From: Gymnothorax reevesii
Taxonomy: Eukaryota; Chordata; Actinopteri; Anguilliformes; Muraenidae
Length of the DNA stretch: 64,000 bases
Direction of reading: 5' to 3'
NCBI GenBank assembly: GCA_029721435.1
Contig: CM056592.1
Location: 34,793,611 to 34,857,610 of the forward strand
In this document: piece by piece, positions 44,665 to 58,400 of the stretch
How the letters are laid out: each line of letters opens with the position of its first letter
Position numbering within the stretch: the first letter of the stretch is position 1
The notes under the pieces: model-generated
Databases searched by the model: none
What the model was told of the DNA's origin: nothing
The model's input: the letters and a program-made list of their open reading frames with translations, nothing else
Made by a program: the position numbers and the translations under genes

Positions 44665-46420
44665 AGAATATACCATGTTGACTATTTATTTATTGATTTA
44701 TTTTGCTGTAATTTATTTCTAAAAACTGTTAATGCTGGAGGAGAGGCAACATTAAAGTGTATAAAGTGTAAAGTGTAAAATGTCGGTGTGCTCATGCTTT
44801 TACATTCAAAAGTAATTGACAGCAGTATTGGTTCAAATAAATGAAAATTTATTGTCAAGCTGATTTCCTCTGATATGTTAGCCCTTGCAGACCAATAGCA
44901 ATAAGTAAACATGCTGAGGTATACAGCCAATATAGAAATGTGACATCAGCAACGTGGGACCTGTGACACTCCAGCCACCATTAGCAGATTACTGATATTG
45001 GGTTTTTTTTTTTTTTTTCCAGCTGAATTTGCAATGAAGGTTTTGAAGATGATCTGTTTCAGGGGCATCTTAAAATTATCTTTGCGCCTTTTTTACATTA
45101 AGCGCCATTATTTTATCGAATGTGAAGCCAATTAGGATGATATCGCTGTGTCTGGCTGGTGTAGAATGTCAATTACCATGTCATATATGTATCCTCCGAG
45201 GAAACGTTAGCAGTGGAATCTCTTTTATTCCAAACAATAGTATCACAAGTTACATTTACATGTGAGAGATCTCTGCTGAGAAGCATGAAAAATTCAAAAC
45301 ACGGTGTCCATTGTCGCTGGTGTTGTGAATGCGCTCTGCGAGAGGAAGGGAGATGCATGAAACATGGGACCGAAAGCGATCACGATCCATTTTGAAAAAA
45401 AAAGATGCTTTCATCTCATTTAGCATGTAGGGTGCTGATCTTTTCATTTATACATAGCAGGGGAAGCCGAGAAGCTCCAGGGGGTTATAGAGCAGTTTAA
45501 TTAGCAGTCGTGTTCATGACAATGTCATAAATGTGAATAGATTAGGGAATGTTTCTGCATTGTGCTAAATGTCAAACAGCTTTGGCAATTTTAGGCTCAA
45601 CACGGTCTAACTTGAGAACGCTAGTGCTGTAATTGTATGCTCATACAGTCTTCCAATTCATTTTTCTCTGCGTTTTCTTTTCATACAATTTCAAGCAAGA
45701 CTTTTCGTGCTACACGCAGTATATTTGGCAGAATTCATCAGTAATTGCACAGTTGTGGACTCTTATAACAAACAATGCACTTCTGCTTTTGAACAAAGCT
45801 GTATACAAACTGCATCATCCACATACAGCTCCGATTATAATCAACGAGTGCGGAGCCTGCTGAAAACGTGCCTGTTTGGAACGGGCTGATAGTTTGGCCT
45901 TCGGCTTTGTTACTCGTGGCTTTCTTGAGATTCACTCAGCCAAACGATTGCACACGTGACATGGCAGTTCTTTTGATCCTCAGCAATACGCCCACCAAGT
46001 CAATTGGACGAACTTTTGTCGCCAAAACCCGGAAGACACACATACCCACATGACATATATTCAGACAGACAGAGACTTTTTCTGTTTCAGTCAGAGTCAA
46101 ATATAACTTTGAGGGCTTTTATAATTTCTAAAGCCCTTCTTCAGACCACATTCTGTCTAGACCTTCAAAAAGCAATTAAAAAAAAAGCGTAAGTGCAGAC
46201 AGCCAACTTAGGTACGAATAGAAAATTACAATATTAACAAATTGAGGTAACAATAATTTGGCATCTTGGGTCTGACCGCGACTCACCCTGGGACCGTCTG
46301 TGCTTGACTTGAAGGTAATTGGATGTGTATACAGTAGATATCTGCCCTTTTCTATTGGGAAATTTTAGAGCCTCCAGATGGCTGCTGGAATGCAGGTGGG
46401 ATGTGAACTTGCATCAGTGA
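44665..46420. other. Intergenic DNA left of the minisatellite
   Basis: AT-rich unique-looking sequence with a 17-base poly-T near 45,003. Short open frames on both strands (45,173-46,192) are unsupported. The last 120 bases before the array do not resemble the transposon end found right of the array. Confidence 0.45.
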
Positions 46421-49400
46421 TGCAGCAGCAGGCAGTGTTACACACAGCAGTAGAGAGTAGTGCTCCACAGCAGCAGGCAGTGTTACCCACAGCAGTAGAG
46501 AATAGCGCAGCACAGCAGCAGGCAGTGTTACTCACAACAGTAGAGAGTAGCGCAGCACAGCAGCAGGCAGTGTTACCCACAGCAGTAGAGAGTAGTGCAG
46601 CACAACAGCAGGCAGTGTTACTCACAGCAGTAGAGAGTAGTGCAGCACAGCAGCAGGCAGTGTTACTCACAGCAGTAGAGAGTAGTGCAGCACAACAGCA
46701 GGCAGTGTTACTCACAGCAGTAGAGAGTAGTGCTGCACAGAGCCAGGCAGTGTTACCCACAGCAGTAGAGAATAGCGCAGCACAGCAGCAGGCAGTGTTA
46801 CTCACAGCAGTAGAGAGTAGCGCAGCACAGCAGCAGGCAGCGTTACTCACAGCAGTAGAGAGTAGCGCAGCACAGCAGCAGGCAGTGTTACTCACAGCAG
46901 TAGAGAGTAGTGCAGCACAGTAGCAGGCAGTGTTACCCACAGCAGTAGAGAGTAGCGCAGCACAGCAGCAGGCAGTGCTACTCACAGCAGTAGAGAGTAG
47001 CGCAGCACAGCAGTAGGCAGCGTTACTCACAGCAGTAGAGAGTAGCACAGCAGCAGGCAGTGTTACTCACAGCAGTAGAGAGTAGTGCAGCACAGCAGCA
47101 GGCAGTGTTACTCACAGCAGTAGAGAATAGCGCAGCACAGCAGCAGGCAGTGTTACTCACAACAGTAGAGAGTACTGCAGCACAGCAGCAGGCAGTGTTA
47201 CTCACAGCAGTAGAGAGTAGTGCAGCACAGCAGCAGGCAGTGTTACTCACAGCAGTAGAGAGTAGTGCTGCACAGCAGCAGGCAGTGTTTCCCACAGCAG
47301 TAGAGAGTAGTGCAGCACAGCAGCAGGCAGTGCTACTCACAGCAGTAGAGAGTACAGGGCACAGCAGCAGGCAGTGTTACTCACAGCAGTAGAGAGTAGT
47401 GCAGCACAACAGCAGGCAGTGTTACTCACAGCAGTAGAGAGTAGTGCAGCACAGTAGCAGGCAGTGTTACCCACAGCAGTAGAGAGTAGTGCAGCACAGC
47501 AGCAGACAGTGTTGCCCACAGCAGTAGAGAGTAGTGCAGAACAGCAGCAGGCAGTGCTGCTCACAGCTGTATAGAGAGTAGCGCAGCACAGCAGCAGGCA
47601 GTGTTACCCACAGCAGTAGAGAGTAGTGCAGCACAACAGCAGGCAGCGTTACTCTCAGCAGTAGAGAGTAGTGCTGCACAGCAGCAGGCAGTGTTACCAA
47701 CAGCAGTAGAGAATAGCGCAGCACAGCAGCAGGCAGTGTTACTCACATCAGTAGAGAGAAGCGCAGCACAGCAGTAGGCAGTGTTACCCACAGCAGTAGA
47801 GTGTAGTGCAGCACAACAGCAGGCAGTGTTACTCACAGCAGTAGAGAGTAGTGCTGCACAGCAGCAGGCAGTGTTACCCACAGCAGTAGAGAATAGCGCA
47901 GCACAGCAGCAGGCAGTGTTACCCACAGCAGTAGAGAGTAGTGCAGCACAACAGCAGGCAGTGTTACTCTCAGCAGTAGAGAGTAGTGCTGCACAGCAGC
48001 AGGCAGTGTTACCAACAGCAGTAGAGAATAGCGCAGCACAGCAGCAGGCAGTGTTACTCACATCAGTAGAGAGTAGCGCAGCACAGCAGTAGGCAGTGTT
48101 ACCCACAGCAGTAGAGTGTAGTGCAGCACAACAGCAGGCAGTGTTACTCACAGCAGTAGAGAGTAGTGCTGCACAGCAGCAGGCAGTGTTACCCACAGCA
48201 GTAGAGAATAGCGCAGCACAGCAGCAGGCAGTGTTACTCACATCAGGAGAGAGTAGCGCAGCACAGTAGCAGGCAGTGTTACCCACAGCAGTAGAGAGTA
48301 GTGCAGCACAGCAGCAGACAGTGTTGCCCACAGCAGTAGAGAGTAGTGCAGCACGGCAGTAGGCAGTGCTACTCACAGCAGTAGAGAGTAGCGCAGCACA
48401 CGGCAGGGAGTGTTCCTCACAGCAGTAGAGAGTAGCGCAGCACAGCTGCAGGCAGTGTTACCCACACCAGTAGAGAGTAGTGCAGCACAACAGCTGGCAG
48501 TGTTACTCACAGCAGTAGAGAGTAGTGCTCCACAGCAGCAGGCAGTGTTACCCACAGCAGTAGAGAATAGCGCAGCACAGCAGCAGGCAGTGTTACTCAC
48601 AACAGTAGAGAGTAGCGCAGCACAGCAGCAGGCAGTGTTACCCACAGCAGTAGAGAGTAGTGCAGCACAACAGCAGGCAGTGTTACTCACAGCAGTAGAG
48701 AGTAGTGCAGCACAGCAGCAGGCAGTGTTACTCACAGCAGTAGAGAGTAGTGCAGCACAACAGCAGGCAGTGTTACTCACAGCAGTAGAGAGTAGCGCAG
48801 CACAGCAGCAGGCAGTGTTACCCACAGCAGTAGAGAGTAGTGCAGCACAACAGAAGGAAGTGTTACTCACAGCAGTAGAGAGTAGTGCAGCACAGCAGCA
48901 GGCAGTGTTACTCACAGCAGTAGAGAGTAGTGCAGCACAGCAGCAGGCAGTGTTACTCACAGCAGTAGACAGTAGTGTAGCACAACAGCAGGCAGCGTTA
49001 CTCACAACAGTAGAGAGTAGCGCAGCACAGCAGCAGGCAGTGTTACTCACAGCAGTAGAGAGTAGTGCTGCACAGCAGCAGGCAGTGTTACCCACAGCAG
49101 TAGAGAATAGCGCAGCACAGCAGCAGGCAGTGTTACTCACATCAGTAGAGAGTAGTGCTGCACAGCAGCAGGCAGTGTTACCCACAGCAGTAGAGAATAG
49201 CGCAGCACAGCAGCAGGCAGTGTTACTCACATCAGTAGAGAGTAGCGCAGCACAGCAGTAGGCAGTGTTACCCACAGCAGTAGAGTGTAGTGCAGCACAA
49301 CAGCAGGCAGTGTTACTCACAGCAGTAGAGAGTAGTGCTGCAGAGCAGCAGGCAGTGTTACCCACAGCAGTAGAGAATAGCGCAGCACAGCAGCAGACAG

Positions 49401-52400
49401 TGTTGCCCACAGCAGTAGAGAGTAGTGCAGCACAGCAGCAAGCAGTGCTACTCACAGCAGTAGAGAGTAGTGCAGCACAGTGGCAGGGAGTGTTACTCAC
49501 AGCAGTAGAGAGTAGCGCAGCACAGCAGCAGGCAGTGTTACCCACACCAGTAGAGAGTAGTGCAGCACAACAGCAGGCAGTGTTACTCACAGCAGTAGAG
49601 AGTAGTGCTCCACAGCAGCAGGCAGTGTTACCCACAGCAGTAGAGAATAGCGCAGCACAGCAGCAGGCAGTGTTACTCACAACAGTAGAGAGTAGCGCAA
49701 CACAGCAGCAGGCAGTGTTACCCACAGCAGTAGAGAGTAGTGCAGCACAACAGCAGGCAGTGTTACTCACAGCAGTAGAGAGTAGTGCAGCACAGCAGCA
49801 GGCAGTGTTACCCACAGCAGTAGAGAGTTGCGCAGCTCAGCAGCAGGCAGTGCTACTCACAGCAGTAGAGAGTAGCGCTGCACAGCAGCAGGCAGCGTTA
49901 CTCACAGCAAAAGAGAGTAGTGCAGCAGAGCAGCAGGCAGTGTTACCCACAGCAGTAGAGAGTAGTGCAGCACAGCAGCAGGGAGTGTTACTCACAGCAG
50001 TAGAGAGTAGCGCAGCAATGCAGCAGGCTGCGTTACTCACAGCAGTAGAGAGTAGTGCAGCACAGCAGCAGGCAGTGTTACTCACAGCAGTAGAGAGTAG
50101 TGCTGCACAGCAGCAGGGAGTGTTACTCACAGCAGTAGAGAGTAGCGCAGCACAGTAGCAGGCGGTGTTACTCACAGCAGTAGAGAGTAGTGCAGCACAG
50201 CAGCAGGCAGTGTTACTCACAGCAGTAGAGAGTAGTGCTGCACAGCAGCAGGCAGTGTTGCCCACAGCAGTAGAGAGTAGTGCAGCACAGCGGCAGGGAG
50301 TGTTACTCACAGCAGTAGAGAGTAGCGCAGCACAGCAGCAGGCAGTGTTACTCACAGCAGTAGAGAGTAGTGCTGCACAGCAGCAGGCAGTGTTGCCCAC
50401 AGCAGTAGAGAGTAGTGCAGCACAGCGGCAGGGAGTGTTACTCACAGCAGTAGAGAGTAGTGCAGCACAGCGGCAGGGAGTGTTACTCACAGCAGTAGAG
50501 AGTAGCGCAGCACAGCAGCAGGCAGCGTTACTCACAGCAGTAGAGAGTAGTGCTGCACAGCAGCAGGCAGTGTTACTCACAGCAGTAGAGAGTAGTGCAG
50601 CACAGCAGCAGGCAGTGTTACTCACAGCAGTAGAGAGTAGTGCAGCACAGCAGTAGGCAGTGTTACCCACAGCAGTAGAGTGTAGTGCAGCACAACAGCA
50701 GGCAGTGTTACTCACAACGGTAGAGAGTAGTGCTGCACAGCAGCAGGCAGTGTTACCCACAGCAGTAGAGAATAGCGCAGAACAGCAGCAGGCAGTGTTA
50801 CTCACATCAGTAGAGAGTAGCGCAGCACAGCAGTAGGCAGTGTTACCCACAGCAGTAGAGTGTAGTGCAGCACAACAGCAGGCAGTGTTACTCACAGCAG
50901 TAGAGAGTAGTGCTGCAGAGCAGCGGGCAGTGTTACCCACAGCAGTAGAGAATAGCGCAGCACAGCAGCAGACAGTGTTGCCCACAGCAGTAGAGAGTAG
51001 TGCAGCACAGCAGCAAGCAGTGCTACTCACAGCAGTAGAGAGTAGCGCAGCACAGCGGCAGAAGTGTTACTCACAGCAGTAGAGAGTAGCGCAGCAGAGC
51101 AGCAGGCAGTGTTACCCACACCAGTAGAGAGTAGTGCAGCACAACAGCAGGCAGTGTTACTCACAGCAGTAGAGAGTAGTGCTCCACAGCAGCAGGCAGT
51201 GTTACCCACAGCAGTAGAGAATAGCGCAGCACAGCAGAAGGCAGTGTTACTCACAACAGTAGAGAGTAGCGCAACACAGCAGCAGGCAGTCTTACCCACA
51301 GCAGTAGAGAGTAGTGCAGCACAACAGCAGGCAGTGTTACTCACAGCAGTAGAGAGTAGTGCAGCACAGCAGCAGGCAGTGTTACTCACAGCAGTAGAGA
51401 GTAGTGCAGCACAACAGCAGGCAGTGTTACTCACAGCAGTAGAGAGTAGTGCTGCACAGAGCCAGGCAGTGTTACTCACAGCAGTAGAGAGTAGAGCAGC
51501 ACAGCAGCAGGGAGCGTTACTCACAGCAGTAGAGAGTAGTGCAGCACAGTAGCAGGCAGTGTTACTCACAGCAGTAGAGAGTAGTGCAGCACAGCAGCAG
51601 ACAGTGTTGCCCACAGCAGTAGAGAGTAGCGCAGCACAGCAGCAGGCAGTGTTACTCACAGCAGTAGAGAGTAGTGCAGCACAACAGCAGGCAGTGTTAC
51701 TCACAGCAGTAGAGAGTAGTGCAGCACAGTAGCAGGCAGTGTTACTCACAGCAGTAGAGAATAGCGCAGCACAGCAGCAGGCAGTGTTACCCACAGCAGT
51801 AGAGAGTAGCGCAGCACAGCAGCAGGCATTGTTACTCACAGCAGTAGAGAGTAGTGCAGCACAACAGCAGGCAGTGTTACTCACAGCAGTAGAGAGTAGT
51901 GCAGCACAGTAGAAGGCAGTGTTACCCACAGCAGTAGAGAGTAGTGCAGCACAGCAGCAGACAGTGTTACTCACAGCAGTAGAGAGTAGTGCAGCACAAC
52001 AGCAGGCAGTGTTACTCACAGCAGTAGAGAGTAGTGCAGCACAGCAGCAGGCAGTGTTACCCACAGCAGTAGAGAGTTGCGCAGCTCAGCAGCAGGCAGT
52101 GCTACTCACAGCAGTAGAGAGTAGCGCTGCACAGCAGCAGGCAGCGTTACTCACAGCAAAAGAGAGTAGTGCAGCAGAGCAGCAGGCAGTGTTACCCACA
52201 GCAGTGGAGAGTAGTGCAGCACAGCAGCAGGGAGTGTTACTCACAGCAGTAGAGAGTAGCGCAGCACAGCAACAGGCTGCGTTACTCACAGCAGTAGAGA
52301 GTAGTGCAGCACAGCAGCAGGCAGTGTTACTCACAGCAGTAGAGAGTAGTGCTGCACAGCAGCAGGGAGTGTTACTCACAGCAGTAGAGAGTAGCGCAGC

Positions 52401-55400
52401 ACAGTAGCAGGCGGTGTTACTCACAGCAGTAGAGAGTAGTGCAGCACAGCAGCAGGCAGTGTTACTCACAGCAGTAGAGAGTAGTGCTGCACAGCAGCAG
52501 GCAGTGTTGCCCACAGCAGTAGAGAGTAGTGCAGCACAGCGGCAGGGAGTGTTACTCACAGCAGTAGAGAGTAGCGCAGCACAGCAGCAGGCAGTGTTAC
52601 TCACAGCAGTAGAGAGTAGTGCTGCACAGCAGCAGGCAGTGTTGCCCACAGCAGTAGAGAGTAGTGCAGCACAGCGGCAGGGAGTGTTACTCACAGCAGT
52701 AGAGAGTAGTGCAGCACAGCGGCAGGGAGTGTTACTCACAGCAGTAGAGAGTAGCGCAGCACAGCAGCAGGCAGCGTTACACACAGCAGTAGAGAGTAGT
52801 GCTGCACAGCAGCAGGCAGTGTTACTCACAGCAGTAGAGAGTAGTGCAGCACAGCAGCAGGCAGTGTTACTCACAGCAGTAGAGAGTAGTGCAGCACAGC
52901 AGCAGGCAGTGTTACTCACAGCAGTAAAGAGTGGCGCAGCACAGCAGCTGGCAGTGTTACTCACAGCAGTAGAGAGTAGTGCAGCACAGCAGCAGGCAGT
53001 GTTACTCACAGCAGTAGAGAGTAGTGCTGCACAGCAGCAGGCAGTGTTGCCCACAGCAGTAGAGAGTAGTGCAGCACAGCGGCAGGGAGTGTTACCCACA
53101 GCAGTAGAGAGTAGCGCAGCACAGCAGCAGGCAGTGTTACTCACAGCAGTAAAGAGTAGTGCAGCACAGCAGCAGGCAGTGTTGCCCACAGCAGTAGAGA
53201 GTAGTGCAGCACAGCGGCAGGGAGTGTTACTCACAGCAGTAGAGAGTAGTGCAGCACAGCGGCAGGGAGTGTTACTCACAGCAGTAAAGAGTGGCACAGC
53301 AGCTGGCAGTGTTACTCACAGCAGTAGAGAGTAGTGCAGCACAGCAGCAGGCAGCGTTACTCACAGCAGTAGAGAGTAGTGCAGCACAGCAGCAGGCAGT
53401 GTTACTCACAGCAGTAAAGAGTAGCACAGCACAGCAGCAGGCAGTGTTACTCGTATCAGTAAAGAGTGGCGCAGCACAGCAGCAGGCAGTGTTTCTCACA
53501 GCAGTAGAGAGTAGTGCAGCACAGCAGCAGGCAGTGTTACTCACAGCAGTAGAGAGTAGCGCAGCACAGCAGCAGGCAGCGTTACTCACAGCAGTAGAGA
53601 GTAGTGCAGCAGCAGGCAGTGTTACACACAGCAGTGGAGAGTAGTGCAGCACAACAGCAGGCAGCGTTACTCACAGCAGTAGAGAGTAGTGCAGCACAGC
53701 AGCAGGCAGTGTTACTCACAGCAGTAGAGTAGTGCAGCACAGCAGCAGGCAGTGTTACTCACAGCAGTAAAGAGTAGCACAGCACAGCAGCTGGCAGTGT
53801 TACTCACAGCAGTAGAGAGTAGTGCAGCACAGCAGCAGGCAGCGTTACTCACAGCAGTAGAGAGTAGTGCAGCACAGCAGCAGGCAGTGTTACTCACAGC
53901 AGTAGAGAATAGCGCAGCACAGCACCAGGCAGTGTTACCCACAGCAGTAGAGAGTAGTGCAGCACAACAGCAGGCAGTGTTACTCTCAGCAGTAGAGAGT
54001 AGCGCAGCACAGCAGCAGGCAGCGTTACTCACAGCAGTAGAGAGTAGTGCAGCAGCAGGCAGTGTTACACACAGCAGTGGAGAGTAGTGCAGCACAACAG
54101 CAGGCAGCGTTACTCACAGCAGTAGAGAGTAGTGCAGCACAGCAGCAGGCAGTGTTACTCACAGCAGTAGAGAGTAGTGCAGTACAGCAGCAGGCAGTGT
54201 TACTCACAGCAGTAGAGAGTAGTGCAGCACAGCAGCAGGCAGTGTTACTCACAGCAGTAGAGAGTAGCACAGCAGCAGGCAGTGTTACTCACATCAGTAA
54301 AGAGTGGCGCAGCACAGCAGCAGGCAGTGTTACTCACAGCAGTAGAGAGTAGTGCAGCACAGCAGCAGGCAGCGTTACTCACAGCAGTAGAGAGTAGCGC
54401 AGCACAGCAGCAGGCAGTGTTACTCACAGCAGTAGAGAGTAGTGCTGCACAGCAGCAGGCAGTGTTGCCCACAGCAGTAGAGAGTAGTGCAGCACAGCGG
54501 CCGGGAGTGTTACTCACAGCAGTAGAGAGTAGTGCAGCACAGCGGCAGGGAGTGTTACTCACAGCAGTAGAGAGTAGCGCAGCACAGCAGCAGGCAGCGT
54601 TACTCACAGCAGTAGAGAGTAGTGCTGCACAGCAGCAGGCAATGTTACTCACAGCAGTAGAGAGTAGTGCAGCACAGCAGCAGGCAGTGTTACTCACAGC
54701 AGTAGAGAGTAGTGCAGCACAGCAGCAGGCAGTGTTACTCACAGCAGTAATGAGTGGCGCAGCACAGCAGCTGGCAGTGTTACTAACAGCAGTAGAGAGT
54801 AGTGCAGCACAGCAGCAGGCAGTGTTACTCACAGCAGTAGAGAGTAGTGCAGCACAGCAGCAGGCAGTGTTACTCACAGCAGTAGAGAGTAGCACAGCAC
54901 AGCAGCAGGCAGTGTTACTCACATCAGTAAAGAGTGGCGCAGCACAGCAGCAGGCAGTGTTACTCACAGCAGTAGAGAGTAGTGCAGCACAGCAGCAGGC
55001 AGCGTTACTCACAGCAGTAGAGAGTAGTGCAGCACAGCAGCAGGCAGTGTTACTCACAGCAGTAGAGAGTAGTGCAGCACAGCAGCAGACAGTGTTGCCC
55101 ACAGCAGCAGAGAGTAGCGCAGCACAGCAGCAGGCAGTGTTACTCACAGCAGTAGAGAGTAGTGCAGCACAGCAGCAGGCAGTGTTACTCACAGCAGTAG
55201 AGAGTAGTGCAGCACAGTAGCAGGCAGTGTTACTCACAGCAGTAGAGAGTAGTGCAGCACAGTAGCAGGCAGTGTTACTCACAGCAGTAGAGAATAGCGC
55301 AGCACAGCAGCAGGCATTGTTACTCACAGCAGTAGAGAGTAGTGCAGCACAACAGCAGGCAGTGTTACTCACAGCAGTAGAGAGTAGTGCAGCACAGTAG

Positions 55401-58400
55401 AAGGCAGTGTTACCCACAGCAGTAGAGAGTAGTGCAGCACAGCAGCAGACAGTGTTACTCACAGCAGTAGAGAGTAGTGCAGCACAACAGCAGGCAGTGT
55501 TACTCACAGCAGTAGAGAGTAGTGCAGCACAGCAGCAGGCAGTGTTACCCACAGCAGTAGAGAGTTGCGCAGCTCAGCAGCAGGCAGTGCTACTCACAGC
55601 AGTAGAGAGTAGCGCTGCACAGCAGCAGGCAGCGTTACTCACAGCAAAAGAGAGTAGTGCAGCACAGCAGCAGGCAGTGTTACCCACAGCAGTAGAGAGT
55701 AGTGCAGCACAGCAGCAGGGAGTGTTACTCACAGCAGTAGAGAGTAGCGTAGCACAGCAGCAGGCTGCGTTACTCACAGCAGTAGAGAGTAGTGCAGCAC
55801 AGCAGCAGGCAGTGTTACTCACAGCAGTAGAGAGTAGTGCTGCACAGCAGCAGGGAGTGTTACTCACAGCAGTAGAGAGTAGCGCAGCACAGTAGCAGGC
55901 GGTGTTACTCACAGCAGTAGAGAGTAGTGCAGCACAGCAGCAGGCAGTGTTACTCACAGCAGTAGAGAGTAGTGCTGCACAGCAGCAGGCAGTGTTGCCC
56001 ACAGCAGTAGAGAGTAGTGCAGCACAGCGGCAGGGAGTGTTACTCACAGCAGTAGAGAGTAGCGCAGCACAGCAGCAGGCAGTGTTACTCACAGCAGTAG
56101 AGAGTAGCGCAGCACAGCAGCAGGCAGCGTTACACACAGCAGTAGAGAGTAGTGCTGCACAGCAGCAGGCAGTGTTACTCACAGCAGTAGAGAGTAGTGC
56201 AGCACAGCAGCAGGCAGTGTTACTCACAGCAGTAGAGAGTAGTGCAGCACAGCAGCAGGCAATGTTACTCACAGCAGTAAAGAGTGGCGCAGCACAGCAG
56301 CTGGCAGTGTTACTCACAGCAGTAGAGAGTAGTGCAGCACAGCAGCAGGCAGTGTTACTCACAGCAGTAGAGAGTAGTGCTGCACAGCAGCAGGCAGTGT
56401 TGCCCACAGCAGTAGAGAGTAGTGCAGCACAGCGGCAGGGAGTGTTACCCACAGCAGTAGAGAGTAGCGCAGCACAGCAGCAGGCAGTGTTACTCACAGC
56501 AGTAAAGAGTAGTGCAGCACAGCAGCAGGCAGTGTTGCCCACAGCAGTAGAGAGTAGTGCAGCACAGCGGCAGGGAGTGTTACTCACAGCAGTAGAGAGT
56601 AGTGCAGCACAGCGGCAGGGAGTGTTACTCACAGCAGTAAAGAGTGGCACAGCAGCTGGCAGTGTTACTCACAGCAGTAGAGAGTAGTGCAGCACAGCAG
56701 CAGGCAGCGTTACTCACAGCAGTAGAGAGTAGTGCAGCACAGCAGCAGGCAGTGTTACTCACAGCAGTAAAGAGTAGCACAGCACAGCAGCAGGCAGTGT
56801 TACTCGTATCAGTAAAGAGTGGCGCAGCACAGCAGCAGGCAGTGTTTCTCACAGCAGTAGAGAGTAGTGCAGCACAGCAGCAGGCAGTGTTACTCACAGC
56901 AGTAGAGAGTAGCGCAGCACAGCAGCAGGCAGCGTTACTCACAGCAGTAGAGAGTAGTGCAGCAGCAGGCAGTGTTACACACAGCAGTGGAGAGTAGTGC
57001 AGCACAACAGCAGGCAGCGTTACTCACAGCAGTAGAGAGTAGTGCAGCACAGCAGCAGGCAGTGTTACTCACAGCAGTAGAGTAGTGCAGCACAGCATCA
57101 GGCAGTGTTACTCACAGCAGTAAAGAGTAGCACAGCACAGCAGCTGGCAGCGTTACTCACAGCAGTAGAGAGTAGTGCAGCACAGCAGCAGGCAGTGTTA
57201 CTCACAGCAGTAGAGAATAGCGCAGCACAGCACCAGGCAGTGTTACCCACAGCAGTAGAGAGTAGTGCAGCACAACAGCAGGCAGTGTTACTCTCAGCAG
57301 TAGAGAGTAGCGCAGCACAGCAGCAGGCAGCGTTACTCACAGCAGTAGAGAGTAGTGCAGCAGCAGGCAGTGTTACACACAGCAGTGGAGAGTAGTGCAG
57401 CACAACAGCAGGCAGCGTTACTCACAGCAGTAGAGAGTAGTGCAGCACAGCAGCAGGCAGTGTTACTCACAGCAGTAGAGAGTAGTGCAGTACAGCAGCA
57501 GGCAGCGTTACTCACAGCAGTAGAGAGTCGTGCAGCACAGCAGCAGGCAGTGTTACTCACAGCAGTAGAGAGTAGCACAGCAGCAGGCAGTGTTACTCAC
57601 ATCAGTAAAGAGTGGCGCAGCACAGCAGCAGGCAGTGTTACTCACAGCAGTAGAGAGTAGTGCAGCACAGCAGCAGGCAGCGTTACTCACAGCAGTAGAG
57701 AGTAGCGCAGCACAGCAGCAGGCAGTGTTACTCACAGCAGTAGAGAGTAGTGCTGCACAGCAGCAGGCAGTGTTGCCCACAGCAGTAGAGAGTAGTGCAG
57801 CACAGCGGCCGGGAGTGTTACTCACAGCAGTAGAGAGTAGTGCAGCACAGCGGCAGGGAGTGTTACTCACAGCAGTAGAGAGTAGCGCAGCACAGCAGCA
57901 GGCAGCGTTACTCACAGCAGTAGAGAGTAGTGCTGCACAGCAGCAGGCAATGTTACTCACAGCAGTAGAGAGTAGTGCAGCACAGCAGCAGGCAGTGTTA
58001 CTCACAGCAGTAGAGAGTAGTGCAGCACAGCAGCAGGCAGTGTTACTCACAGCAGTAATGAGTGGCGCAGCACAGCAGCTGGCAGTGTTACTAACAGCAG
58101 TAGAGAGTAGTGCAGCACAGCAGCAGGCAGTGTTACTCACAGCAGTAGAGAGTAGTGCAGCACAGCAGCAGGCAGTGTTACTCACAGCAGTAGAGAGTAG
58201 CACAGCACAGCAGCAGGCAGTGTTACTCACATCAGTAAAGAGTGGCGCAGCACAGCAGCAGGCAGTGTTACTCACAGCAGTAGAGAGTAGTGCAGCACAG
58301 CAGCAGGCAGCGTTACTCACAGCAGTAGAGAGTAGTGCAGCACAGCAGCAGGCAGTGTTACTCACAGCAGTAGAGAGTAGCGCAGCACAGCAGCAGGCAG

